DNA from: Candidatus Pelagibacter sp.
GTDB taxonomy: Bacteria; Pseudomonadota; Alphaproteobacteria; Pelagibacterales; Pelagibacteraceae
DNA length: 64,000 nt
Assembly: GCA_028226535.1 (NCBI GenBank)
Contig: JAOJEG010000001.1
Location: 106,317-170,316, forward strand
Reading direction: 5' to 3'
Shown here: positions 55,418 through 64,000 of the stretch, piece by piece
Numbering within the stretch: position 1 is the stretch's first letter
How the letters are laid out: the number at the start of each line of letters is the position of its first letter
The notes under the pieces: model-generated
Database searches by the model: none
What the model was told of the DNA's origin: nothing
Seen by the model: only the letters and a program-made list of their open reading frames with translations
Position numbers and translations under genes: made by a program

Positions 55418-57184
55418 TTATACTAACGCCTTACCCTTGCCTGTAATTTTATTTTCCTCTTGATCTTTTGGACCTAACAACATTTGATTATGAGGTTTTC
55501 CTGATGGGATCATTGGAAAACAGTTCTCTGCTTGATCAACATGACAATCAAAAATAACTGGCTTATCAATATTTATCATTTCCACAATTTTTTCATCTAA
55601 TTCATCTGGATTTTCGGCTCTAATTCCGACACAACCATAAGCCTCAGCTAATTTTACAAAATCAGGTAATGCTTCTGAATAACTTTCAGAATAATTTTTC
55701 TCATGAAGCAATTCCTGCCACTGTCTTACCATTCCCATATATTGATTATTTAATATGAAAATTTTTATCGGTAAATTATACTGGATTGCAGTTGAGATTT
55801 CTTGCATAGTCATCAAAATCGATGCCTCACCAGCAACATCAATAACTAATTTCTTAGGATTTGCAACTTGGACACCGATTGCAGCTGGTAAACCATATCC
55901 CATAGTGCCTAAACCTCCTGAGGTCATCCATCTATTAGGCTTGTTAAATTTATAGTGTTGAGCAGCCCACATTTGGTGTTGACCAACCTCTGTAGTGATA
56001 AAAGTATCTTGATTTTTTGTTAATTCATAAAGTCTTTGAACTGCGTGCTGTGGTTTGATTATTTTATCACTGTTAATAAAATTAAGAGATTGTTTAGATC
56101 TCCATTTTTGTATTTGTTGCCACCATTTTGAAATTTTTTGCTTGTTTGATTTTTCTAAATTTAAATTTTTCTTTTTTAAAGTTTTGGTTGTTGATTTAAT
56201 AACATCAGTTACATCTCCAACAATTGCTAAGTCTACTTTTATTATTTTATTAATCGACGAAGGATCAATATCAATATGGACTTTTTTTGATTTAGGAGAA
56301 AACTCATCAATCTTACCTGTAATCCTATCATCAAATCGAGCACCAATATTAATTAGTAAATCACAATCATGCATTGCATTATTAGCTTCGTAAGTTCCAT
56401 GCATTCCAAGCATGCCTAAAAATTGATTATCATCCCCAGGGTATGAACCTAATCCTTGAAGTGTTGATGTGATTGGAAAACCAGTTAGTGCTACTAGTTC
56501 TCTTAAAAGTTCACTGGCCTTTGGTCCTGAATTTACAACACCACCACCAGTATAAAAAATTGGTTTTGATGCTTTGTTCATTAACTCAATCAATTGATCA
56601 ATATCTTTTTGATTAAATCTATTTTTTCTTTTTATCTCTATTTTCTTTTCTTTTTTAAGGGTAGCATATTTAGTTTTTGCAAATTGAATATCTTTTGGAA
56701 TATCAACTAGTACAGGTCCCGGTCTTCCAGTGGTTGCAACTTCGAATGCTTCATGCATTATTCTTTGAAGGTCATTAATATCTTTTACTAACCAATTATG
56801 TTTTGTACATGGTCTAGTAATTCCAGTGGTATCACATTCCTGAAATGCATCCGTTCCTATTAAATGAGTTGGAACTTGTCCTGAAATACAAACTAATGGA
56901 ACCGAGTCCATGTAAGCATCTGTTAAAGCAGTAACAACATTTGTTGCACCTGGTCCTGAGGTAACCAAAACAACTCCGGGTTTACCAGAAGATCTAGCAT
57001 ATCCCTCAGCTGCATGACCAGCTCCTTGTTCATGTCTTACTAAAATATGTTTTATTGAAGTGTGATTTTTTAATTCGTCATAAATTGGGAGAACTGCTCC
57101 TCCCGGGTAACCAAAAATATGATTTACCTTTTGCTCTTCAAGGCATTTAAATACAATTTCTGCTCCAGTATATAATTTTGGCAT
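55418..57184 (-). CDS. ilvB: Acetolactate synthase large (catalytic) subunit
   Basis: A 588-residue ThDP enzyme with the activating Glu in VRHEQGAGHAAEGYAR (about 49-64), a FAD-binding central domain and the ThDP motif of the C-terminal domain (AGEASILMTM...NNQYMGMVRQWQE, about 471-511; first Gly-Asp is read here as GEA). Ile/Val synthesis first step. It follows miaA by 48 bases and is followed immediately by ilvH. Confidence 0.94.
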   Translation of the reverse strand: MPKLYTGAEIVFKCLEEQKVNHIFGYPGGAVLPIYDELKNHTSIKHILVRHEQGAGHAAEGYARSSGKPGVVLVTSGPGATNVVTALTDAYMDSVPLVCISGQVPTHLIGTDAFQECDTTGITRPCTKHNWLVKDINDLQRIMHEAFEVATTGRPGPVLVDIPKDIQFAKTKYATLKKEKKIEIKRKNRFNQKDIDQLIELMNKASKPIFYTGGGVVNSGPKASELLRELVALTGFPITSTLQGLGSYPGDDNQFLGMLGMHGTYEANNAMHDCDLLINIGARFDDRITGKIDEFSPKSKKVHIDIDPSSINKIIKVDLAIVGDVTDVIKSTTKTLKKKNLNLEKSNKQKISKWWQQIQKWRSKQSLNFINSDKIIKPQHAVQRLYELTKNQDTFITTEVGQHQMWAAQHYKFNKPNRWMTSGGLGTMGYGLPAAIGVQVANPKKLVIDVAGEASILMTMQEISTAIQYNLPIKIFILNNQYMGMVRQWQELLHEKNYSESYSEALPDFVKLAEAYGCVGIRAENPDELDEKIVEMINIDKPVIFDCHVDQAENCFPMIPSGKPHNQMLLGPKDQEENKITGKGKALV

Positions 57185-57232
57185 TTCGCAATCTAGCTGA
57201 AGTTGTACTGATTGGTCAAGTTTTAGAATGAA

Positions 57233-58144
57233 TTATTTAATTTTTTTTATAAATTTTTTTAAGTCTTGTGGTGGTAATTTTATCCAGCTCATCATATTTC
57301 CTCTAGCCCAAGTGCTCTGTCTTTTTGCATATTGTCTAGTCTTTATTGATATTTTTTCAATAACATCAGGCATATCTTTTCTTTTTTCAAGAAATTCTTT
57401 TATCTCTTGGATACCGATAGCTTTATTGACGCTCTTATCTTTTTTAACTTTTAGTTTAAGAAATCTATTTACTTCATTGACGGCACCCATCTCAATCATT
57501 TGTTCAGCTCTTTTACCAATTCTTTGGGTTAAATCTTTACGCGGATAATCAATATAAATTTTAAAAAAATCATCTTTATCAAAAGATGATTTGGTGTTTT
57601 CGAACCAATGATGAAGTGATTTTTTAGTAAATTGTTTAACTTCATAAGCTCTAATTGATCTTTGAGTATCGGTTGGATTAATTTTTTCTTTAGAATAAGG
57701 ATCGAGCTTAATAAGTTTTTGATAAAATTTTTTTTGACCTAAATTTTTATGTAGGGCTCTTATTTTATTTCTAAATCTTATTGGAATGTTAGGAATGCTT
57801 ACCAGTCCATCAGTTAAAGCCTTAAAATATAGTCCTGTTCCACCAACAAAAATTGGAGTTTTATTTCTTTTTCTAACTTCTTTAATTTTTTTAATTGCAA
57901 TTTTTAACCAATCTCCAGTCGAAAAATTATTTTTTACACTATGAAATCCATACAAGTGATGCTTTATTTTTTGATAATCTTTTATATTTGGACGAGCTGA
58001 TAAAATTTTTAATTCTTTATAAACCTGCATGCTATCGGCATTAATAATCTCACCATTAATTTTTTTTGCAAGTTTAATTGAAAAATTGGATTTTCCAGAG
58101 GCTGTTGGCCCAGAAATTAAAATAATCTTGGATTTTAAATCCAT
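57233..58144 (-). CDS. miaA: tRNA dimethylallyltransferase
   Basis: A 303-residue MiaA that adds a dimethylallyl group to A37 of tRNAs reading UNN codons. The P-loop GPTASGKS (about 10-17), DSMQVY (about 37-42) and the GGTGLY (about 101-106) blocks are present. It abuts the DegP-type gene (2 bases), so stress protease and tRNA modification share a transcript. Confidence 0.94.
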   Translation of the reverse strand: MDLKSKIILISGPTASGKSNFSIKLAKKINGEIINADSMQVYKELKILSARPNIKDYQKIKHHLYGFHSVKNNFSTGDWLKIAIKKIKEVRKRNKTPIFVGGTGLYFKALTDGLVSIPNIPIRFRNKIRALHKNLGQKKFYQKLIKLDPYSKEKINPTDTQRSIRAYEVKQFTKKSLHHWFENTKSSFDKDDFFKIYIDYPRKDLTQRIGKRAEQMIEMGAVNEVNRFLKLKVKKDKSVNKAIGIQEIKEFLEKRKDMPDVIEKISIKTRQYAKRQSTWARGNMMSWIKLPPQDLKKFIKKIK

Positions 58145-58146
58145 GA

Positions 58147-59556
58147 TTAATCTAATTTAACACCAATATATCTTCTTTGATTTTGATTATTATATATTGC
58201 TAGTAAAATAGTTTTTTGGTTTGATTTTAAAACATCTTTAACAACTTTTTCTAAGTCTTGCGCAGTTTTAATTTTTGTTTTTTGAGCTTCAACAATAATA
58301 CTATTGGCTTCTATCGATTTTTGTAATGGACTAGTATTTCCTATTTGAGTAACAACCAATCCTGAAATTTGATTAGGAAGTTTTCTAGTCTTAATATCTT
58401 CTTTAGTTAGTTTTCTAACAGTAATTTTTAAATCTTTTATAATTATATCTTTAGGAGCTTCAGTTTTTTTATCACTAACTTTAAAATCATCTGATGTTTC
58501 TAATCTTCCTAAAAGAATATTTTTTATTATTTCTTTTTTATTTCTCCAAATTTTAACTTTAACTGTTGTTCCAACTTTTGTTTTTGCAACAATTGCAGGT
58601 AATTCTTTCATTTGATTAATTCTGGTTCCGTTAAATTCTAGAATAATGTCACCCGCTTTAATTCCGCCTTTATCCGATGGACTATTTTCTGCAACACTCG
58701 CAACTAATGCTCCTCTTGGTTCATCTAATTTTTCAACATCAGCTATTTCTTGAGTAACATCTTGAATTCTTACTCCTAACCATCCTCTTTTTGTTTCACC
58801 AAATTCTATTAATTGATCAATGACTATTTTTGCATCATTAGCTGGTATTGAAAATCCAATTCCAATTGATCCATTTCTACCAAGTATGGCTGTATTAATC
58901 CCAATTACATCTCCATTCATATCAAACAACGGTCCACCTGAATTTCCTGAGTTGATAGATGCATCGGTTTGTATGTAATCTTCATATCTTGATAATCCAA
59001 TTGATCTATTTCTTGCTGAAATAATTCCCGAGGTTACTGTCCCTCCTAAACCAAATGGGTTTCCAATTGCTATAACCCAGTCTCCAATTCGTGCCTTATC
59101 TGAGTCTCCAAAACTTACAGGAGTAAATTTGTCATTAGTTTCAAGTTGAAGCACCGCTATATCTGACAAAGGATCAGCGCCAATTACTTTTGCTTTATAT
59201 TCTTCAGTGCCATTCACTCTTACAATAATATCTTCCGCATCTTGAATGACGTGATTATTTGTAACCACTATCCCTTTTTCATCAATTATGAAACCGGATC
59301 CTAGTGCAGAGGATTTTCTCTCTTGAGGAGTTCCAAATTCTTTAAACATATCTTCAAAGGGTGAGCCAGGAGGAAATTGAAATGGAAATGGATTAGTTGT
59401 AGTGGTCACTGTTTGTGTGGTTGAAATATTAACAACCGATGGCATCAATCTTTCTGCAAGATCTGCGAATGATGCTGGTACAGTTTTCGAATTTGATTGA
59501 ACAGAAAAACTAAAAGCTAAAATAAATGTTAAAATTACAAATTTAATTTTTTTCAT
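58147..59556 (-). CDS. degP: DegP/HtrA-type periplasmic serine protease
   Basis: A 469-residue Do-like protease with a signal peptide (about 1-24), trypsin-like domain carrying His in NNHVI (about 117), Asp in PLSDIAVL (about 147) and Ser in GNSGGPLF (about 220), and two PDZ domains (the first from about 260, the second shorter). Periplasmic quality control. It is next to hflC/hflK, the modulators of FtsH, making a membrane and envelope protein quality-control cluster. Confidence 0.93.
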   Translation of the reverse strand: MKKIKFVILTFILAFSFSVQSNSKTVPASFADLAERLMPSVVNISTTQTVTTTTNPFPFQFPPGSPFEDMFKEFGTPQERKSSALGSGFIIDEKGIVVTNNHVIQDAEDIIVRVNGTEEYKAKVIGADPLSDIAVLQLETNDKFTPVSFGDSDKARIGDWVIAIGNPFGLGGTVTSGIISARNRSIGLSRYEDYIQTDASINSGNSGGPLFDMNGDVIGINTAILGRNGSIGIGFSIPANDAKIVIDQLIEFGETKRGWLGVRIQDVTQEIADVEKLDEPRGALVASVAENSPSDKGGIKAGDIILEFNGTRINQMKELPAIVAKTKVGTTVKVKIWRNKKEIIKNILLGRLETSDDFKVSDKKTEAPKDIIIKDLKITVRKLTKEDIKTRKLPNQISGLVVTQIGNTSPLQKSIEANSIIVEAQKTKIKTAQDLEKVVKDVLKSNQKTILLAIYNNQNQRRYIGVKLD

Positions 59557-59557
59557 A

Positions 59558-59743
59558 CTAACCTTTAATATAATAAATAATTATAAATCCTATTATTGCA
59601 AAAACTAGTCCGCCCGTTCTCAATTGACTGTCATTTACAAGTTCTAATTTCTTTAACATACTTTTCATTTTTGATGGAAATATGGCATACAAAATTCCTT
59701 CTATAAAAAGAAAGAGACCAAATGCTATGATCAGTTCCTTCAT
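59558..59743 (-). CDS. DUF2065 small membrane protein
   Basis: A 61-residue membrane protein with two hydrophobic segments (about 5-21 and 42-59) of the YjeT/DUF2065 family. It lies between hflC and the protease gene, as seen in many proteobacteria; function is unestablished. Confidence 0.85.
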   Translation of the reverse strand: MKELIIAFGLFLFIEGILYAIFPSKMKSMLKKLELVNDSQLRTGGLVFAIIGFIIIYYIKG

Positions 59744-59752
59744 AAAAATAAG

Positions 59753-60622
59753 TTATTCTGATTTAGGTTTTATATTTCCAAAAAATTTAAAAAATTCACT
59801 ATCAGGAGATAATATTAAAGATGTATCTCCACCAATTAGAGCTGTTTCATACGCTTGCATCGCTCTATAAAATGCAAAGAACTCAGGGTCTCTTCCGAAG
59901 GCTTCGGCAAAAATTTTATTTCTTTCACCATCTCCTTCTCCTTTCATAATTTCAGAGTCTTTGTTTGCATCCGCTAGAATTATTGAAACTTCCTTATCAG
60001 CAGTTGAGGTAATTGTTACTGCCATCTCAGCCCCTTTTGCTCTAAACTCTTTTGCTTCTCTTTCCCTTTCAGTCTGCATTCTTCTATAAATTGCATCACT
60101 GTTTGCTTGTGGAAGGTCTGCTCTTTTAATTCTTACATCTACAATTTCAATTCCAAATTTCTGTGCTTCTGTGTTCACCCCTTCTTGAATTAAAGCCATC
60201 TGTTTAGATCTATCTTTTGATAATAAAGTTTGTAATTCTTGTTGACCTAAAACATTTCTAATTCTTGAGTTGATAATCGTTGCTAGTCTTGATCTTGCAA
60301 CTCTTTCATTTCCAACTGAAATATAAAATTTTAAAGGATCTATAATTTGAAATCTTGCAAAAGCATCAACAATTAATCTTTTTTGATCTGAGGCAATAAC
60401 TTCAGCTGGTGGTGTGTCTAAATTTAAAATTCTGCTATCTAAAAAAACAACGTTTTGAATAAAAGGTAGTTTAAAATTTAAACCTGGTTCAATAATGATT
60501 TTTTTAGGATCACCAAATTGAAGAACAATTGCTTGGTTAACTTCTTTTACAATAAATACTGAAAAGAAAACTAAAGCTCCTATGACAGCAATTATTGGAA
60601 GTAATATTTTTTGTGCTTTCAT
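59753..60622 (-). CDS. hflC: FtsH modulator HflC
   Basis: A 289-residue SPFH/stomatin-family protein with one N-terminal membrane anchor (about 8-26), the SPFH domain and a long coiled coil (about 180-225). HflC and HflK form a large ring around the FtsH protease in the membrane. It abuts hflK. Confidence 0.94.
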   Translation of the reverse strand: MKAQKILLPIIAVIGALVFFSVFIVKEVNQAIVLQFGDPKKIIIEPGLNFKLPFIQNVVFLDSRILNLDTPPAEVIASDQKRLIVDAFARFQIIDPLKFYISVGNERVARSRLATIINSRIRNVLGQQELQTLLSKDRSKQMALIQEGVNTEAQKFGIEIVDVRIKRADLPQANSDAIYRRMQTEREREAKEFRAKGAEMAVTITSTADKEVSIILADANKDSEIMKGEGDGERNKIFAEAFGRDPEFFAFYRAMQAYETALIGGDTSLILSPDSEFFKFFGNIKPKSE

Positions 60623-61726
60623 TTAATTAGTTACTTTCTTTTTATTTAATTCTGGTAATGGAAGATAAGGTACAACACCTGATCCAACATTTTTCTCAAT
60701 TATAACTTTTTCAATGTCAGCTAAAACTTTCTCCATAGTCTCTAAATACATTCTCTCTTGAGTAACTTCTTTTGCCTTATCATATTCATTAAAGATTGAC
60801 ACAAACCTACTTGCTTCACCTTCAGCTTTAGCAACAACCTGCTTTTTATAGGCTTCAGCTGCTTGTAGAATTTTTTGCGCCTCCCCTCTTGCTCTTGGAA
60901 TAACATCATTAGCATATGCTTCAGCTTCGTTTTTTGATCTTTCCATATCAGCTCTTGCAGCTTGTACATCTCTAAATGCATCAATAACCTGATCAGGAGG
61001 ATCTGCTTTTTGCGTTTGAACTTGTGTTACTTGAATACCACTATTGTATTCATCTAAAATAGATTGAATTATTTCTTGTGTTTCAATTTCAATTTTAGCT
61101 CTTCCTTCAGTTAAAATAGGTTGAATATCACTTTTAGCAATTACTTCTCTCATAGCAGTCTCTGCAGCAGCTTTTACAGTTCCCTCAGGATCTTGGATTT
61201 CGAATAAAAATTTACCTGCATCTTTAATTACCCAGAATACAGAAAAGTCAATGTTCACAATATTTTCGTCCCCAGTTAACATTAAACTTTCTTGAGGAAC
61301 ATCAGCAACACCTCCGCCTGAAGAAAATCCACTATCTCTTTCAGATCTAAATCCTATATCCATTCTATTAACCTTAGTAACTTTTGGTGTTTCAACAGTC
61401 TCTACCGGAAAAGGAATATGATAGTTAAGACCAGGTTGAGTTGTTTTTATAAACTTTCCGAATCTTAATACCACACCCTGCTCATCGGGTAATACTCTAT
61501 ATAGTCCACTTGCCAACCATACAAAAAGTAAAATGATTAATATTAAGCCAATGGGCTTTCCACCTGATTTACTTCCGCCAGGTAAAAACCTATTAATCTT
61601 ATTTTGAATGTCTCTAATAATTGCATCTATGTCTGGTGGTGTTGGTCCTCTTCCTGAGCCATTTCCACCTCCACCCGGGGGTGCTCCCCATGGACTTCCA
61701 CCTCTTCCTTTGAAATCATCTGACAT
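60623..61726 (-). CDS. hflK: FtsH modulator HflK
   Basis: A 367-residue partner of HflC with a Gly/Pro-rich N-terminus (about 5-35), a TM segment (about 62-79) and SPFH domain with coiled coil (about 240-330). The flexible N-terminus is typical. It is divergent from mrp across 51 bases. Confidence 0.94.
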   Translation of the reverse strand: MSDDFKGRGGSPWGAPPGGGGNGSGRGPTPPDIDAIIRDIQNKINRFLPGGSKSGGKPIGLILIILLFVWLASGLYRVLPDEQGVVLRFGKFIKTTQPGLNYHIPFPVETVETPKVTKVNRMDIGFRSERDSGFSSGGGVADVPQESLMLTGDENIVNIDFSVFWVIKDAGKFLFEIQDPEGTVKAAAETAMREVIAKSDIQPILTEGRAKIEIETQEIIQSILDEYNSGIQVTQVQTQKADPPDQVIDAFRDVQAARADMERSKNEAEAYANDVIPRARGEAQKILQAAEAYKKQVVAKAEGEASRFVSIFNEYDKAKEVTQERMYLETMEKVLADIEKVIIEKNVGSGVVPYLPLPELNKKKVTN

Positions 61727-61777
61727 ATGACAAAGTATATAGTGTCTTTATGATAAAAAACAAGTAATGATCAAATT

Positions 61778-62602
61778 ATGACTGACAAAAAACCAGAACT
61801 AAGTGACGCAATGAAAAAGAAGCTAGAGCCTAGGAAATTTACAAAAAATCCAATCTTAGGTACAAAATTTACCATAGCAATTTCAAGTGCAAAGGGAGGA
61901 GTTGGCAAATCAACATTTGCAACAAATCTTGCATTAGCTTTAAAACAAATTGGTTGCAAAGTTGGTTTATTAGATGCTGATATTTATGGTCCATCCATTC
62001 CTAAGATGTTTGATATTAATGAAAAACCAAAAAGTGATGGTCAAAAATTAGAACCTATCACAAAGTATGATATTCAATGTATGTCCATCGGTTTTTTAGC
62101 AGATCAACAAACTCCAATGATTTGGCGTGGTCCTATGGTTACCAGTGCAATTAAAACTTTTACTCAAAAAGTTAATTGGAAGGATTTGGATTTTATAATT
62201 GTTGATATGCCTCCAGGAACTGGGGATACTCAATTAACCTTTTCACAAGAAATTAAAATGGATGGAGCAATAATTGTCTCCACTCCTCAAGAAGTTGCTT
62301 TATTAGATGTTAAAAGAGGCATTAAGATGTTTGATAAACTAGGTGTTAAAATTTTAGGTTTGGTAGATAATATGAGCTATTTCACTGGAGACGATGGAAA
62401 GAAATATAAAATTTTTGGCGAAGGTGGTGTTAAAAAAACTGCAGAAGAGTTTGAAAAAGAATTTTTGGGAGAAATTCCCATTAATCCTGAGGTTGGAAAG
62501 AATGGAGATGAAGGTAAGCCTATTGTTGAGGCTAATCCTGAGCACGAAATTTCTAAAATTTATTTAGATTTTGCAAATAAAATTAAATCAACTTATCTTT
62601 AA
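61778..62602 (+). CDS. mrp: Mrp/ApbC-family iron-sulfur cluster carrier ATPase
   Basis: A 274-residue P-loop ATPase with the deviant Walker A KGGVGKST (about 40-47) and the DADIYGPSIP (about 67-76) and MPPGTGDTQL (about 147-156) blocks. The DUF59 domain found at the N-terminus of many Mrp proteins is missing; about 25 leading residues stand in its place. The family's C-terminal CxxC is also missing here (MSYF follows the DN), which is unusual and could affect Fe-S binding. Confidence 0.9.
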   Translation: MTDKKPELSDAMKKKLEPRKFTKNPILGTKFTIAISSAKGGVGKSTFATNLALALKQIGCKVGLLDADIYGPSIPKMFDINEKPKSDGQKLEPITKYDIQCMSIGFLADQQTPMIWRGPMVTSAIKTFTQKVNWKDLDFIIVDMPPGTGDTQLTFSQEIKMDGAIIVSTPQEVALLDVKRGIKMFDKLGVKILGLVDNMSYFTGDDGKKYKIFGEGGVKKTAEEFEKEFLGEIPINPEVGKNGDEGKPIVEANPEHEISKIYLDFANKIKSTYL

Positions 62603-62789
62603 GATCAAAAGCTATTATCAGTTCATTTCATTCTCTTTTAGATAAGCCTAAACTTTCTGGATTAACTTCCTCACCTTTAATGAGTTTTTGAATTGTAACT
62701 TTTTCTTTAGAGCAAACTTCAGTACCACCAACTCTATAATCTATAAATGCATCGTAAGTTTTTGGCACCCATTTTTTAACTGCAACTTA
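62603..62789 (-). pseudogene. Decayed C-terminal fragment resembling thymidylate synthase ThyX
   Basis: Minus-strand reading (62789 downward) gives VAVKKWVPKTYDAFIDYRVGG and then a charged stretch that ends SKRE, TGA (62630-62628), NELI. The AFxDYR pattern and the following segment are like the end of FAD-dependent thymidylate synthase, and Trp is what I would expect where TGA stands (SKREWNEL). There is no start codon in frame and an upstream TAA. TGA is a real stop in this genome (for example the stop at 14849-14851). I judge it a remnant; the identification is moderate. Confidence 0.5.
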
Positions 62790-62910
62790 CATGATGTTGG
62801 CATAAACTCTGATTTCATAATACTAAACCTTGTTTAATCAGTTATAAAAAAAAATATATTAAAAGTTTAAAAAGGTTTAAGATGCTTTTTAATTTATTAG
62901 AAATTGTTAA
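62790..62910. other. A/T-rich spacer before the membrane-protein gene
   Basis: No gene or hairpin is evident. An 18-codon frame from ATG 62882, preceded by AAAAGG, overlaps the start of the next gene and could be an upstream leader frame, though it may be chance. Confidence 0.3.
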
Positions 62911-64000
62911 ATGTTTAAATCATATACATCAAAAATAATAGAAAAAGTTTTTTTCTTAACTGTATTTACTTTTTACCTTTATAACGAAAATTCTATCTTT
63001 ACACATTGGTCTTATGCTTTAGATCACGATATAACAATGATTTACAATTCATTGTTGTTATCTTCTAATCTTAATCAAGAATTTGTTGATCATCCGGCTT
63101 ATTCCACAATGTTTGTATTAAGTTTTTTTTATCAAGTTGCTTATTTATTAAATATCTCTGAAATAAAAAATATCACAAACTTAATAGATAGCTCTAATAA
63201 AAATGATGTGTTGCAAAATTTATATAATATCTCGCTTATAATACATCTAATCTATGCCTTTTTATTTTTATTTTTACTAAATAAAATTATCAATAGCTTT
63301 ATAAAAGATAATCTTTCATCTTTTATAATAATATGCATTGTATTGTTTTCTCCAGCATTTATTCATTTATTTAATCTTCTTAGATCTGAAATTCTTAGTA
63401 TTTTATTTTGTTTTTTTTATTATGTTTGCTTAGAAAGATTCATTAATAAGAGATCTATAAATTTAGTATTCTCAGGAGTTTTTTTTACCTTAGCAATTTT
63501 AGCGAAAGTACAAATTATATTTTGTATTCTTGGGTTTCTTTTAATATTTCTTTTAAAAAACTTAGATAAAGGAAAATTAATTAATTTTTTTTCAATAAAC
63601 TTTTATAAAAATATTTTTATTTCATTGAATATAAAAATACTCATAATAAATGTCTCCTTTGCCTTTTTTATTATTTATTTTTGCTATAATTATTTTTATA
63701 AAATAATTGATGGTATTTTTTTTATAGCTATATTTTTATCACACTTTTTTATATTAAGTTATTTTACTAAGAAAAAACAGTTTTTTACAACACCTATAAT
63801 TTTATTTGGCTTAGGTTGTTTTTTAATTATATTTTTTCTTAAACATCTTCCTTTATTGGGTATTTCAAACTCATTTCATCCTGAAATAATAAAAATAATT
63901 GCTAATCCGATTAGTCAGTCAGCAAACATTTCAAGTGGCTATCAATTTCATCAAGTTGATAATGTAGATTTTATTGTAAAGTTAGCTGATTTCATTAAAA
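62911..64000 (+). CDS. Large polytopic membrane protein, GT-C glycosyltransferase-like (cut by window edge)
   Basis: A frame from ATG 62911 stays open to the window end (363 codons visible). It begins with a TM segment, then a periplasmic loop with Asp-His-Asp in ALDHDITMIYN (about 41-51) and DHPAYSTM, followed by about eight more hydrophobic helices. This layout, an acidic pair in the first loop followed by many helices, is that of GT-C-fold glycosyltransferases (PMT/ArnT-like), which use polyprenyl-phosphate sugars. The true family is not assured. Low-complexity Phe/Ile/Asn content is higher than in its neighbours. Confidence 0.6.
   Translation, partial: MFKSYTSKIIEKVFFLTVFTFYLYNENSIFTHWSYALDHDITMIYNSLLLSSNLNQEFVDHPAYSTMFVLSFFYQVAYLLNISEIKNITNLIDSSNKNDVLQNLYNISLIIHLIYAFLFLFLLNKIINSFIKDNLSSFIIICIVLFSPAFIHLFNLLRSEILSILFCFFYYVCLERFINKRSINLVFSGVFFTLAILAKVQIIFCILGFLLIFLLKNLDKGKLINFFSINFYKNIFISLNIKILIINVSFAFFIIYFCYNYFYKIIDGIFFIAIFLSHFFILSYFTKKKQFFTTPIILFGLGCFLIIFFLKHLPLLGISNSFHPEIIKIIANPISQSANISSGYQFHQVDNVDFIVKLADFIK

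Noticed and set aside
57185..57232. Leader peptide or attenuator before ilvB
   Set aside because: Only 48 bases, with no Leu/Val/Ile-rich short frame and no terminator-like hairpin.

Overview
The window is a gene-dense, very AT-rich stretch with tiny or overlapping intergenic gaps and no tRNA, rRNA, CRISPR, insertion sequence or phage gene that I can see. The gene content (ProXWV betaine transporter, many 2-oxoglutarate oxygenases, several ABC importers whose binding protein is the first gene, almost no regulators) and the Lys/Asn/Ile-rich proteins point to a streamlined marine alphaproteobacterium of the SAR11/Pelagibacterales type. That assignment is inference from style and content, not from a marker-gene tree.

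Region 1 (1-10436) looks like a quaternary-amine island converging on glycine betaine. It holds a partial gamma-butyrobetaine-hydroxylase-type oxygenase at the left edge, the betaine importer ProX-ProW-ProV, carnitine dehydrogenase (CdhA), the dehydrocarnitine-cleaving beta-keto acid cleavage enzyme (CdhC), the betainyl-CoA thioesterase (CdhB), a TauD-like oxygenase, an HD-domain oxygenase of the PhnZ/TmpB type with every metal ligand in place, and a choline-dehydrogenase-like GMC flavoprotein. Import, carnitine breakdown, choline oxidation and perhaps trimethylaminoethylphosphonate breakdown would all deliver glycine betaine.

Region 2 (10433-22164) has two DMT exporters, an isopenicillin-N-synthase-like oxygenase, a short GlpD lacking its C-terminal domain, and a six-gene module (luciferase-like monooxygenase, ThDP enzyme, methyltransferase, DUF1185 protein, alpha/beta hydrolase, aldehyde dehydrogenase) that reads as a catabolic pathway of unknown substrate. 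The module is preceded by a GC-enriched leader with alternative pairings and a U-tract. The region ends with a Liv-type binding protein and a strong terminator.

Region 3 (22218-36304, all minus strand) is one long unidirectional run: LysE-type exporter; then binding protein, LivH, LivM, LivG, LivF; AzlC, AzlD; glutarate 2-hydroxylase GlaH/CsiD; a ProC-like reductase; a second LivG, LivF, LivH, LivM; a 22-residue membrane micropeptide; an MFS carrier and a TauE/SafE carrier. Two complete amide/amino-acid ABC importers thus flank a glutarate/lysine-type catabolic enzyme and an exporter pair.

Region 4 (36426-41350) is housekeeping and redox: a DUF2805 protein, glutaredoxin, MsrB, an HDAC-family hydrolase, a D-2-hydroxyacid dehydrogenase, a DMT transporter and a DadA-like flavoprotein.

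Region 5 (41421-61726, minus strand) is core: the elongation complex (mreB, mreC, mreD, mrdA, rodA) directly downstream of leuA, a dipeptide/oligopeptide ABC transporter, the ilvB-ilvH-ilvC branched-chain pathway, miaA, a DegP-type protease, a DUF2065 protein and the HflC/HflK pair. Divergent from these is the Fe-S carrier mrp. Right of mrp lie a decayed C-terminal piece that resembles thymidylate synthase ThyX and a large membrane protein (GT-C-like) running off the right edge.

A recurring design is a strong RNA hairpin between a binding-protein gene and its permease genes (three separate transporters), which would favour binding-protein mRNA over permease mRNA. No conventional transcription factor was recognised in the 64 kb.
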